DNA from: Fuscovulum sp.
GTDB taxonomy: Bacteria > Pseudomonadota > Alphaproteobacteria > Rhodobacterales > Rhodobacteraceae
NCBI GenBank assembly: GCA_035192965.1
Contig: CP136571.1
Coordinates: forward strand, 1,508,501-1,572,500
Direction of reading: 5' to 3'
DNA length: 64,000 nt
The position numbers and the translations under genes were made by a program. Below are positions 55,812 to 64,000 of this stretch, one piece after another. Position 1 is the first letter of the stretch, and every line of letters begins with the position of its first letter. The notes under the pieces were generated by a model. That model was not told where the DNA came from. It worked only from the letters and a program-made list of their open reading frames with translations, and searched no databases.

Positions 55812-55916
55812 TGGCACAGTAGTTGGGCCATTGCCCCCGTGCCCCCCCACCGCCTTGATGCGGCCGCTGTGCCTTTTTGGCGGCCGGGCTTGGGTATTTG
55901 GGCCAAGGTGAAAGGT

Positions 55917-56678
55917 TCAGGTAAAATGGGCGGCTGCCATGGCAAGCGCCGCCGCTTCGGCCAGTTGCTGCGCCGCGCCAAGGATATCACCCGTCTGGCC
56001 GCCGATGCGGGCGCGGGCAAGATGGGCGAGGGCAAAGGTCGTGACCGCAACAAGGGCGGCCATGCCAAGCAGGCCAAGGCCGGTGCAGAGCAAGGCAAAC
56101 GTGGCCGCGATGAGCAGCGCGGCGGTGACCGCGCCTGTCGGGGGGGTGCCGGTGCTGTGCGACAGGCCCGCACCGCGCGCATTGGGCAGGGTGGCGATCA
56201 GCACCGCCATCGGCGCGCGCGACAGGGCACCGGCGGCAATCAGGCCTGCCCAGTGCTGCCCCGCCGCGATGAGGGCCACAACGGCCGACCAGCGCATCAG
56301 CGTGACGAGCAGCAGGGCAAGCATGCCATAACTACCGATGCGGCTGTCCTTCATGATCTCCAGCCGTCTTTCGCGCGTCCAGCCGCCGAACAGGCCATCG
56401 GCGGTGTCGGCAAGTCCGTCTTCATGCAGACCGCCGGTCAGCAAGGCTGCTGTGGCAAGCGCAATCGCGGCCGCCACGCCTGCTGGCATTGATAGTGCCA
56501 ATGCCACGCTGGCCGCCGCGGCAGCAAGGGCGCCGATGCTGGCGCCAACCACCGGCCAAGCCCAGGCCGCACGCGGTGACGGGGTGACCGGACCGGATGG
56601 CAGCGGCAAACGGGTCAGCAGGCCGAAGGCCGAGATCAGATCCGCGCGGATCAGGGGCGCATTGTCGCGGTTGGTCAT
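55917..56678 (-). CDS. cobS: Adenosylcobinamide-GDP ribazoletransferase (cobalamin synthase)
   Basis: A 253-residue integral membrane enzyme that joins adenosylcobinamide-GDP with alpha-ribazole in the last step of cobalamin assembly. The metal-binding motif [19 protein letters not shown] is present near residue 85, with [11 protein letters not shown] next and several membrane helices. The ATG at 56678 is set by the family N terminus (TRLPLP follows), as the frame is open further upstream. It diverges from cobT, 81 bases away. The shared pair supports a corrinoid salvage and remodelling pathway. Confidence 0.93.
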   Translation of the reverse strand: MTNRDNAPLIRADLISAFGLLTRLPLPSGPVTPSPRAAWAWPVVGASIGALAAAAASVALALSMPAGVAAAIALATAALLTGGLHEDGLADTADGLFGGWTRERRLEIMKDSRIGSYGMLALLLVTLMRWSAVVALIAAGQHWAGLIAAGALSRAPMAVLIATLPNARGAGLSHSTGTPPTGAVTAALLIAATFALLCTGLGLLGMAALVAVTTFALAHLARARIGGQTGDILGAAQQLAEAAALAMAAAHFT

Positions 56679-56759
56679 TGCTATGTCCTTTCCCGTCTGG
56701 CCAAGGGCCGCGCCCTTCGGTAGCCACTTGATGCGTGACCTGCAATGAAAGAGCGATTG

Positions 56760-57776
56760 ATGCCCATTCCCTTTTCCTCCCTGTCCCAGTTCCGTGCCCT
56801 GTTGGCAGACATGCCCGCGCCTGATGCCACCGCGCGTGACGCGGCCATTGCGCGCAACGGTCAATTGACCAAACCGCCGGGGGCTTTGGGGCGGCTGGAG
56901 GATCTGGCCATCTGGTTTGCAGGCTGGCATGGCGAGGAAAAGCCGCGCTGCGACCGGCCGCAGGTTCTGATATTTGCAGGGAATCATGGGGTTGTGGCGC
57001 AGGGGATTTCGGCCTTTCCGGCCGAGGTGACCGTGCAGATGGTGGCAAACTTCCGCCATGGTGGGGCAGCGATCAACCAATTGAGCCGGGCCTTTGGGGC
57101 AGAAATGGCCGTTCACGCGCTGGATCTGGACCGCCCCACGGTGGATTTCACCACAGGCCCCGCGATGAGCGAGGCTGAGGTGGTGGCGGCGCTGGGCTGT
57201 GGCTGGGCGGCGGTCGACCAGGCGGCTGATGTGCTGGTGACGGGCGAGATGGGGATTGGCAACACCACATCGGCGGCAGCGCTGGCCGCGGCCCTGTTCG
57301 GCGGCGATCCTGCCGGATGGGTGGGCCGGGGAACAGGCGTGGATGATGCCGGACTGGCGCGCAAGGCCGATGCCGTGGCGCGGGGGCTGGCGCTGCACGC
57401 AGCGGCGCTGGGTGACCCGCTGGAGGTGCTGCGGTGCCTAGGCGGGCGGGAACTGGCGGCCATGGCCGGGGCCATCGCGCGGGCGCGGGTGGAACGGGTT
57501 CCCGTGGTGCTGGACGGGTTTATCTGCACGGCATCAGCTGCGGTGCTGGAGCGGGCGGTGCCGGGAGCGCTGGACCATTGCGTCGCCGGGCATGTCAGCG
57601 CCGAGGGCGGGCATGGGCGGCTGCTTGCGGCTTTGGGCAAAGAGCCGCTGCTGAACCTTGGGCTGCGGCTTGGCGAAGGGTCCGGCGCGGCGCTGGCGCT
57701 GGGCGTGGTGAAGGGCGCGCTGGCCTGCCATTCGGGCATGGCGACATTTGCTGAAGCGGGCGTGTCGGGGGCCTAG
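56760..57776 (+). CDS. cobT: Nicotinate-nucleotide-dimethylbenzimidazole phosphoribosyltransferase
   Basis: A 338-residue enzyme that makes alpha-ribazole phosphate from dimethylbenzimidazole, activating the lower ligand of B12. The sequence shows [50 protein letters not shown] and [16 protein letters not shown], all typical of CobT. The ATG at 56760 is preferred because AAAGAGCG lies ahead; 56745 would add five residues. The stop overlaps the convergent antiporter gene stop in a shared CTAG. Confidence 0.94.
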   Translation: MPIPFSSLSQFRALLADMPAPDATARDAAIARNGQLTKPPGALGRLEDLAIWFAGWHGEEKPRCDRPQVLIFAGNHGVVAQGISAFPAEVTVQMVANFRHGGAAINQLSRAFGAEMAVHALDLDRPTVDFTTGPAMSEAEVVAALGCGWAAVDQAADVLVTGEMGIGNTTSAAALAAALFGGDPAGWVGRGTGVDDAGLARKADAVARGLALHAAALGDPLEVLRCLGGRELAAMAGAIARARVERVPVVLDGFICTASAAVLERAVPGALDHCVAGHVSAEGGHGRLLAALGKEPLLNLGLRLGEGSGAALALGVVKGALACHSGMATFAEAGVSGA

Positions 57777-59746
57777 ACGGATTCTGATCGCGGTGCAGGA
57801 TCGGCGAGGGCGTCTTCCTCCGCCACTTCGGTAAAGGGGGCGGGGACATCCTCGCCCTCCATCGGGCGGGTTTCATAAAGCTCGTCGATCAGGGCGGTTT
57901 CCAGATCGCGATCAAGCTGCTTGGCCCGTTCGACATAGGCATCGTTCAGATGCACGGGTTGGCCCGGAACCCATAGGCTGGCCAGATCGCGCATCGCGGC
58001 GCGATCCACCTTGAAATAGGTCTGCGACAGTTTCGCCGCCTCGTATTCCGTGAACCCCATGTTTTCCAGCACATAGCGCCCCGCGCGGATGGAGCTGTCA
58101 AAGGTTTCGCGGACAATGTCATTGGCCCCGGCCTGATAGAGTTCATACACATGCACCCGGTCACGGGCGCGGGCGACGATGTGAAGATCGGGGCGCTGGC
58201 TGCGGGCGTAGCGCACGATCCGGTTGGTGTTTTCGCGGCTGTCGACGGCGACCACCAGAATGGCCGCCTCGGCCAACCCGGCGGCATCTAACAGGGCGGG
58301 GTTGGACGGATCGCCGAAAAAGCCCTTCACGCCAAAGCGGCGCATGGTTTCAATCGTGGCCATGTCGGAATCCAGCACGACGGTGGACAGCCCTGACATG
58401 CGGACAAGCCGGTTCACCACCTGACCAAAGCGGCCGATGCCCGCGATGATGACGCGGCCCTTTTCATCAATCAGGTCTGGCGCGCGGTCGGGGGTGCGGG
58501 CGCGCATGCGGCTGGCCAGCCGTTCATAGGCGATGAACAGCGCCGGGGTCAGAAGCATGGACAGGCTGACCACCAGAAGCGCTACCTGCCCCTGATTGAG
58601 CGACAAGATACCCTGCTGGCGGGCAAAGCCGATCAGCACGAAGCCAAATTCGCCTGCTTGGGCAAGGCCCAAGGTGAAGAGCCAGCGGTCATGCCCGCGG
58701 AGTTTAAACAAAACCGCAAGGCAATAGAGCACCGCTGCCTTGACCGCGATCAGGCCAAGGGTCAGCGACAGGATAGTGACGGGCTGACCGAAAAGTTGCC
58801 GTGTGTCGATGCCGATGCCGACGGTCATGAAGAACAGGCCAAGGAGAAGGCCCTTGAAGGGTTTGATATCGGCCTCGATCTGGTGGCGGAATTCCGAGTT
58901 GGCCAGCACCACCCCGGCGACAAAGGTGCCAAGGGCGGGGGACAGGCCCACCAGCATCATCAGAAAGGCGATGCCCAGCACGATCAGCAGCGAAAAGAAG
59001 GTCGACATTTCCGGCAGACGGGCGGCGTGGACAAAGCGAAAGACGGGGCGCGACAGGAAGTTTCCGGCAAGCACTATGCTGCCCACGATGGCGAGGGTGA
59101 GCAGGGTGGTGGCCCAACCGGGAAGCTGCTCGACCAGCGTCAAGAGCGGCTCTGCTGCGTTCTCTGCCCCATGGGCGGCCTCTTCGGCGCTGTTTGTGAT
59201 ACCGTAGAGGTCGGCAGTGGGGCCAAGGATGGCGGGAAGCGCCAGCAATGGCAGGAAGGCCAGCATCGGGATGACGGCGATATCCTGTGTCAGCAGGACC
59301 GAGAAGGAGGCCCGCCCCCCGGCGGTGCGCATCAGCGCCTTTTCATTCAACGTTTGCAGGACGATGGCGGTGGACGACAGCGACAGGATCAGCCCGAAGG
59401 TCAGCGCGACCTGCCAGGCAAAGCCCAGTGTATAGGCCAGAAGCGCGATGGCCGTGGTCGTAAGCACCACCTGCGCGCCGCCCAGACCGATCAGCCGGTC
59501 ACGCATATCCCACAACGTGCGGGGTTCCAGTTCCAGACCGATCAGGAACAGCATCAACACCACGCCGAATTCGGCAAAATGCTGAAGATCGGCGGTTTCC
59601 GCCCCGGCGATGCCAAAGACCGGACCGACCAGAATCCCGGCGGCGAGGTAGCCGAGCACTGATCCAAGGCCAAGGCGCATCGCAAGGGGCACGACGAGGA
59701 TCGCCGCGCCAAGATAGATGCTGGCTTCGAGAAGGAACCCTTCCAT
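57773..59746 (-). CDS. Monovalent cation:proton antiporter (KefB/KefC type)
   Basis: A 657-residue CPA2 antiporter. About twelve membrane helices in residues 1-400 include [14 protein letters not shown] [11 protein letters not shown] and the ion-site [17 protein letters not shown] TrkA-N/RCK domain follows with the Rossmann motif [19 protein letters not shown]. KefB/C proteins export potassium or other cations and often respond to glutathione adducts, so a gor link is possible, but the loci are 47 kb apart here. Tail-to-tail overlap of 4 bases with cobT. Confidence 0.9.
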   Translation of the reverse strand: MEGFLLEASIYLGAAILVVPLAMRLGLGSVLGYLAAGILVGPVFGIAGAETADLQHFAEFGVVLMLFLIGLELEPRTLWDMRDRLIGLGGAQVVLTTTAIALLAYTLGFAWQVALTFGLILSLSSTAIVLQTLNEKALMRTAGGRASFSVLLTQDIAVIPMLAFLPLLALPAILGPTADLYGITNSAEEAAHGAENAAEPLLTLVEQLPGWATTLLTLAIVGSIVLAGNFLSRPVFRFVHAARLPEMSTFFSLLIVLGIAFLMMLVGLSPALGTFVAGVVLANSEFRHQIEADIKPFKGLLLGLFFMTVGIGIDTRQLFGQPVTILSLTLGLIAVKAAVLYCLAVLFKLRGHDRWLFTLGLAQAGEFGFVLIGFARQQGILSLNQGQVALLVVSLSMLLTPALFIAYERLASRMRARTPDRAPDLIDEKGRVIIAGIGRFGQVVNRLVRMSGLSTVVLDSDMATIETMRRFGVKGFFGDPSNPALLDAAGLAEAAILVVAVDSRENTNRIVRYARSQRPDLHIVARARDRVHVYELYQAGANDIVRETFDSSIRAGRYVLENMGFTEYEAAKLSQTYFKVDRAAMRDLASLWVPGQPVHLNDAYVERAKQLDRDLETALIDELYETRPMEGEDVPAPFTEVAEEDALADPAPRSESV

Positions 59747-59839
59747 ACCGCCCCTTGTGCAGCCCGTTCCGGGCCATGTATCGCGATATCATGATCCGAA
59801 CCACGGACCGGCTGCAACCGGCTTTGGCTGCCGGTAGGA

Positions 59840-62776
59840 TCAGCTGTTCGGAAGGGCCAGAACCACCATGCGACCGCGCTTTTCATAGCGCAGTTCCGAC
59901 GCGGTGATGGCGGCAACGCGGCCACCATCCAGACGGTCGCCCACCTCGACCTTGACGTAACGGCCATTCGGGTTGCGCACCAGCGCATAGCGCTGGGATG
60001 ACGTGCCGTAGACGCCGATCAGGTTCATGTCGCGCAGGTTGATGGCGTTGCGGATGGTCGCCTGTTTGGCGACATTCGCGCTAGAGGGGATGCGCGGCGC
60101 GGTGGCGGCGGCGAGTTCGGGTTCTTCTTCCGTTTCCGGCGTGACCTCGGCCGAGGGCGGCTCGGGTTCGGGCTGGCGGATCGCGGCGGCGACGGCGGCT
60201 TCGACTGCGCGGGTCATGTCGCCGGGGCGTGCGGCAGGGCGGCGCGAAATGGTAAGGCCAATCGGGGTGACCGTGCCTTCGGGCGCGATGAGGGCGAGGC
60301 TGCCATTCGCGCTGGCCGTTGTGGGGGCGATGGCCCCTGCGGCCACGGCGGCGGCGACAATGCTTTCCGGCCGGACGGCAGGACGAATGGTTGCGATGCG
60401 CGGATCGAGTTCAGGGCCGAGTGATGCACCATCATCGCCAGCGGTTTCCGCCGGGGCGGGTGCCAGATCGGCCGGACGCGGCAGCGGGCGCGCATCGGCA
60501 AGCGCCGGGTCTGACGGAACGATCACCGCGGGTTCTGCGGCGGTGGCGGCAGGCTCTGTCGTACCCGGTGCAATCGCCGGTGCTGCAGCCTGTTCGGCGG
60601 CGCGAGCAGCAGCGGTGATGGCCTCTGGCCGGCTGGGCGGCAGAAGGGCGGGGGAGCCTGCGAAAAGCAAAACACCCTCGGGGGTGGCGATCCCTTCGGG
60701 CGTGGGCCGGATAAGGCCGTTCTCATCGAACTGATAGACCGTGCCGAAGGGAGGGGGTGGCTGCTGCGGCAGTGGGGCGGCATCGGCGCGTGCCGTGGGC
60801 GCAGGGAGGGCTGCGGCATCCACCGGGGCCGGGGGCGTGTCGGAGCCAGACAGGAAAATCTCGTCCTGCGCCTCATTCGCCGGGGCATTGGCGGGGGCGG
60901 GATCACCCGCGATCACCGTGGCGGGAGCGGGTTCGGGCGTCGCCTCGGCGGCGGGGGCGGCGTTGGGATCTTCGGCCGTCATCACCACGCCATCGGCGGG
61001 GGCCGTTTCGGGGGTGGCCTCCGCGACCGGGGTTTCGGGGGCAAGATCGGCAGGGTCTTGCAGATCCGCCAGCATCTCGTCTTCCGGGGCGGGCAGATCG
61101 GCGGCGTTAGGTGCTGCGGCTTCCGGGGCGGCGGCGGTTTCGACAGGTGTGGCTTGTTCGTCTTGCGTCCAGCTGACGTAGAAAGACGACAATCCCGCCG
61201 CGAGGGCGAGCATGATCAGCAGGATGCCGGTCAGGATCAGGCCCAGATGGCGGGGTTTGCCGCGTACGGGCATGGGGCGGCTGCCCAGCCCGGCAGGACG
61301 GCGGGCGGGATCACTGCCTTTGGGCGTGGCCCCGGCAGCAGCGGCGGCGGCACTGGCCACGGCATTGCTTGCCGCCGTTGCAGGAGGCGAGACCTTGGCC
61401 TTGCGCCCGCCGGGAATGGAGGGCGCGGTGACCAGCGAAGTCACGCCGCGCAGCGCTTTGGCGGCGGGGGTCGGGGGCTTTTCGCCCGGTGTTTCATAGC
61501 TGAACTTCGGCACCGGGCGCGAAGTGGCGGGCTTGTCCGCCACGGGCTTTGCGCCGCCGCGCGGGGCGGGGCGGTCTGCCTCGGCCACGGTGGGGGCCGG
61601 GCGGGGCGGTGCGTCGCCGGTCAGCGGGCGGCTGGCATAGGCCGACAGCGCCGCGCCCGACGGCATGGGCGGCAGATCATCCTCGACCGACGGGTCGATA
61701 ATCAGGCGGCGTTCGGCTTTGGCCCCGGTGGGCGCATCGGCGAGATCGTCGCCGACGTCAATTGCCATCGGCGCTTCGTCCAGATCGGGGATGGAGTTGT
61801 CCAGAACCGATGCGGTGGCGGGCGGATCGCCCGCGCTGAGTGTTGCGGCAATGGCGGCCGGATCGACGGGCGCTTCGGACTTTGCGGCGGCTTGGGTGGC
61901 CAAGGCAAGTTCATCCGCGAAGGATGCGGCGGGGGATGTCGAGGGGCGGTCCGTGCCGAAATCATTCGGCAGGGGCGGCAATTCCATCGGGAAGGGATCG
62001 GGGTTTTCATCGATACCGCCCGGGATGCCGGCGGGTTCGGGTTCCGGCATCGGGTCGGACAGCGGCAGATCTTCCGGCGCGGGGACCGGGTCTGGTTCGG
62101 GCAGCGGCTGCGGCACGACATCCGGTGCAGGTTCTGGCAGCGGTTCCGGGATCGGCAGCGGTTCGGGTTCGGGAAGGGGCTCCGGTTCGGGCTGCGGGGC
62201 CGGATCGGGTTCCGGCTGCGGCGCGGGTTCGGCGTCCGGCAGCCGGATCGGATCGGCGTCGCGGTCGACCTTCTGGCCATCCTTCAGGACCGATTGCGAA
62301 AAGCTGGTCTGCCCGAAGAACGGTTCCGTGCCGAAGCTGGCATCCAGCGGGATGGCGACAAAGGAGACCGGGTTGAAGCCGTTGGCGGCGGCGAAGCCTT
62401 CGGCTTCGTCCAGCGTCTCGCGCGCCAGAACGGCCACCTGCGCGCTGTCGCCGGTACCGGTGTGATCCCAGACCAGATCGACCACGTCATAGGGGGTTTG
62501 ACCCTCAAGCCCGGCAACGATCTGCGCCTTGCGGCTGTCGGCGTCGGGGCCGGGGGCGGCGATTGTCAGATACTTGATCTGCGAATTGGGAATGACGAGC
62601 TTGGTCGTGATGCCGCCCGGGGCCAAACCTTCGGCCTTGGCCTTGAGGTCGGCCATCGCGGCGGGCAGATCATCGACATCAAATGCCGTGCGTCCCACCT
62701 CTGCCCAGCCACGCTTTGTGCGGTGCAGCAGCGTGATGCTGTCATCGGTGAAGTTCAGGGCAAAGTTCGGCTTCAT
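59840..62776 (-). CDS. Large membrane protein with pilus-assembly-like ends
   Basis: A 978-residue protein of four parts. The N-terminal ~155 residues ([53 protein letters not shown]) resemble the cytoplasmic GspL/PilM actin-like fold. Residues ~180-260 are Pro-Glu repeats. One membrane helix lies at about 506-530. A long Ala-Pro spacer leads to a C-terminal ~75-residue domain ([39 protein letters not shown]) like PilP/GspC. Such proteins occur in Rhodobacterales without named function. No other pilus or type II secretion gene is nearby. The domain calls are by pattern only. Confidence 0.7.
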   Translation of the reverse strand: MKPNFALNFTDDSITLLHRTKRGWAEVGRTAFDVDDLPAAMADLKAKAEGLAPGGITTKLVIPNSQIKYLTIAAPGPDADSRKAQIVAGLEGQTPYDVVDLVWDHTGTGDSAQVAVLARETLDEAEGFAAANGFNPVSFVAIPLDASFGTEPFFGQTSFSQSVLKDGQKVDRDADPIRLPDAEPAPQPEPDPAPQPEPEPLPEPEPLPIPEPLPEPAPDVVPQPLPEPDPVPAPEDLPLSDPMPEPEPAGIPGGIDENPDPFPMELPPLPNDFGTDRPSTSPAASFADELALATQAAAKSEAPVDPAAIAATLSAGDPPATASVLDNSIPDLDEAPMAIDVGDDLADAPTGAKAERRLIIDPSVEDDLPPMPSGAALSAYASRPLTGDAPPRPAPTVAEADRPAPRGGAKPVADKPATSRPVPKFSYETPGEKPPTPAAKALRGVTSLVTAPSIPGGRKAKVSPPATAASNAVASAAAAAAGATPKGSDPARRPAGLGSRPMPVRGKPRHLGLILTGILLIMLALAAGLSSFYVSWTQDEQATPVETAAAPEAAAPNAADLPAPEDEMLADLQDPADLAPETPVAEATPETAPADGVVMTAEDPNAAPAAEATPEPAPATVIAGDPAPANAPANEAQDEIFLSGSDTPPAPVDAAALPAPTARADAAPLPQQPPPPFGTVYQFDENGLIRPTPEGIATPEGVLLFAGSPALLPPSRPEAITAAARAAEQAAAPAIAPGTTEPAATAAEPAVIVPSDPALADARPLPRPADLAPAPAETAGDDGASLGPELDPRIATIRPAVRPESIVAAAVAAGAIAPTTASANGSLALIAPEGTVTPIGLTISRRPAARPGDMTRAVEAAVAAAIRQPEPEPPSAEVTPETEEEPELAAATAPRIPSSANVAKQATIRNAINLRDMNLIGVYGTSSQRYALVRNPNGRYVKVEVGDRLDGGRVAAITASELRYEKRGRMVVLALPNS

Positions 62777-62942
62777 GGGGCGGGTCTAGCACAGCTTCCG
62801 GGACAGCGGGAATGCAAGGCGGGAGTGCGTAACGTCCTACAGCAGGTTTTTGCCGAAGGGAAGGAGACTACACAGTTATCTGACTTGCCGCAGAAGGGTG
62901 GCGGGTGGAAAAGGCAAGGGTCGCCTAACAGGAGTTTTTCCC

Positions 62943-63656
62943 ATGCGCGTTCTTTCGGCAGTTCTGCTTTCCACGGCGCTGATGGTGCCGGGTCTGGCCC
63001 CGACCATGGCCTTGGCCGATGACCATGTCGCCCCCGCCACCATTACCGTGACAGGTGAGGGCGTGGTGACATCGGCCCCCGATCTGGCCACGGTCAGCCT
63101 GGGTGTGACGACGCAGGGCGATACGGCGGCGGCGGCGATGGCGGCCAATGCCGAGGCGCTGACGGCCGTGCTGGAGCGTGTGAAGGCGGCGGGGGTGGAG
63201 GATCGGGACATTCAGACATCGACGCTGAACCTGAACCCCAACTGGTCGAACACTGATGGCAGTTCAATGCCGGTCATTCAGGGATATGTCGCGTCGAACA
63301 TTCTGTCGATCCGGGTACGCGACATTGCCAAGCTGGGTGGTGTGCTGGATGCGGCGATCACGGATGGGGCCAATACGCTGAACGGGATCAGTTTCGGGCT
63401 GGCAGAGCCGGACCCGGCGATGGATGAAGCGCGCAAGACGGCTGTGGCCAAGGCCAAGGCGCGGGCCGAGCTGCTGGTGGGTGCGGCGGGGGCAAGCCTT
63501 GGGAAGATCGTGTCGATCAGCGAGGCTGGGATGTCATCCCCGATGCCGATGTATCGGATGGAGGCCGCAATGGCCGATGCGCCGGTGCCTGTGGCGGGTG
63601 GCGAGGTTGGGGTGACGGCGAATGTCACCATCACCTGGGAGATAGTGCAGCCCTGA
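62943..63656 (+). CDS. SIMPL-domain periplasmic protein (DUF541)
   Basis: A 237-residue exported protein with a signal peptide (LSAVLLSTALMVPGLAPTMALA) and a SIMPL domain: ATITVTGEGVVTSAPDLATVS, GVEDRDIQTSTLNLNPNW, NILSIRVRDIAKLGGVLDAA and AKAKARAELLVGAAGASLG. Such proteins form oligomers in the bacterial envelope and are linked to oxidative stress. The ATG at 62943 begins the signal peptide, although the frame is open upstream. Ends at a strong terminator. Confidence 0.9.
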   Translation: MRVLSAVLLSTALMVPGLAPTMALADDHVAPATITVTGEGVVTSAPDLATVSLGVTTQGDTAAAAMAANAEALTAVLERVKAAGVEDRDIQTSTLNLNPNWSNTDGSSMPVIQGYVASNILSIRVRDIAKLGGVLDAAITDGANTLNGISFGLAEPDPAMDEARKTAVAKAKARAELLVGAAGASLGKIVSISEAGMSSPMPMYRMEAAMADAPVPVAGGEVGVTANVTITWEIVQP

Positions 63657-63673
63657 TCGGGGGGCACGGGTGG

Positions 63674-63701
63674 AAAGGGGCGCCGAGGGCGCCCCTTTTT
63701 T
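63674..63701. terminator. Bidirectional intrinsic terminator
   Basis: An 8-bp GC stem (63677-63684 with 63688-63695) with GAG loop, extended by A-T pairs and flanked by AAA and TTTTTT. It closes the SIMPL gene and the convergent metY gene. Confidence 0.9.
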
Positions 63702-63709
63702 GTTGGGGA

Positions 63710-64000
63710 TCAGGCCGTTGCCTTGGCCAGTGCCTGATCGAGATCGGCGATGATGTCATCGGCATGTTCGATGCCGATGGAGACACGCACCACATTCGGC
63801 GCGGCACCGGATTTGATCTGCTGTTCTTCCGTCAGTTGCCGGTGAGTGGTGCTGGCCGAATGGATGATCAGCGACCGGGTATCGCCAAGGTTGGCGACGT
63901 GGCTGAACAGTTTCACATTGTCGATCAGCTTGACGCAGGCGTCATAGCCGCCCTTGACCGCGAAGGTGAACAGCGCCCCCGCCCCCTTTGGGCAGATGCG
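63710..64000 (-). CDS. metY: O-acetylhomoserine sulfhydrylase, C-terminal fragment (cut by window edge)
   Basis: The last ~96 residues of a PLP-dependent Cys/Met-metabolism enzyme. The segment AGALFTFAVKGGYDACVKLID followed by LFSHVANLGDTRSLIIHSAS, HRQLTEEQQIKSG and RVSIGIEHADDIIADLDQAL is typical of O-acetylhomoserine aminocarboxypropyltransferase, which uses sulfide or methanethiol to make homocysteine or methionine. The PLP lysine lies beyond the window. It ends at a terminator shared with the SIMPL gene. Confidence 0.9.
   Translation of the reverse strand, partial: RICPKGAGALFTFAVKGGYDACVKLIDNVKLFSHVANLGDTRSLIIHSASTTHRQLTEEQQIKSGAAPNVVRVSIGIEHADDIIADLDQALAKATA

Noticed and set aside
61058..63022. 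A 654-codon plus-strand frame opposite the 978-residue protein
   Set aside because: It is a Gly/Arg-rich antisense shadow of a low-complexity gene with no conserved motif, and it runs into the SIMPL gene in another frame.

Overview
This 64 kb window is chromosomal DNA from an alphaproteobacterium, most likely a member of Rhodobacterales (Paracoccaceae/Rhodobacteraceae). The basis is the high GC content, the lineage-typical small families (DUF2842, DUF2065, DUF1178, an orphan Hint-domain protein), a direct-repeat LexA box of the GAAC-N7-GAAC (GTTC-N7-GTTC) type, and protein sequences of roseobacter/Rhodobacter style. Genes are dense and often overlap by 4 bases (ATGA or GTGA). I see no rRNA, tRNA, transposase, prophage or CRISPR array.

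Layout. 0-3.1 kb: the end of purA, a DUF2842 gene, and a large acidic low-complexity protein facing it across a shared terminator. 3.2-8.3 kb: thiamine diphosphokinase, an EamA exporter, a small sulfotransferase-like protein, a GST plus L-serine dehydratase pair, and an EF-hand protein. 8.4-14.6 kb: rpiA-gor, then a membrane protein quality-control run hflK-hflC-DUF2065-degP. 14.7-18.7 kb: an HD hydrolase and lipoprotein pair, an SOS-box-driven fragment of the error-prone polymerase DnaE2, a 2Fe-2S ferredoxin, a Hint protein, DUF1178 and NUDIX. 18.9-21.1 kb: a glutathione peroxidase, histone-deacetylase-like and RNA 2',3'-cyclic phosphodiesterase operon. 21.1-28.1 kb: a polyamine-type ABC importer bracketed by two amidases.

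28.2-34.6 kb: a complete corrinoid scavenging operon under a promoter and cobalamin riboswitch: btuB, btuF, btuC, btuD, cbiZ, and a second BtuF-like protein without a signal peptide. cobS and cobT (56-57.8 kb) supply the late lower-ligand steps, so the window encodes uptake and remodelling of corrinoids. 34.5-40.7 kb: a small membrane protein and an rluD-type gene whose start codons overlap face to face, then rpoH, a methyltransferase, psd-pssA (phosphatidylethanolamine synthesis) and an oxidoreductase. 40.7-45.3 kb: oligoendopeptidase F and a DNA ligase/exonuclease pair. 45.5-49.4 kb: the four-gene Anbu (ancestral proteasome-like) cluster. 49.4-55.8 kb: a hydrolase, an SCP2 protein, a TPR protein, a SUV3-like helicase, an Hsp15-like S4 protein, FdxA and CarD. 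57.8-64 kb: a Kef-type antiporter, a 978-residue membrane protein with pilus-assembly-like ends, a SIMPL protein, and the end of an O-acetylhomoserine sulfhydrylase gene.

The most unusual items are the LexA-controlled DnaE2 OB-fold remnant, the Anbu cluster, the amidase-flanked ABC operon with its unknown substrate, the second cytoplasmic-looking BtuF, the repeats upstream of the btu promoter, and the pilus-like 978-residue protein.
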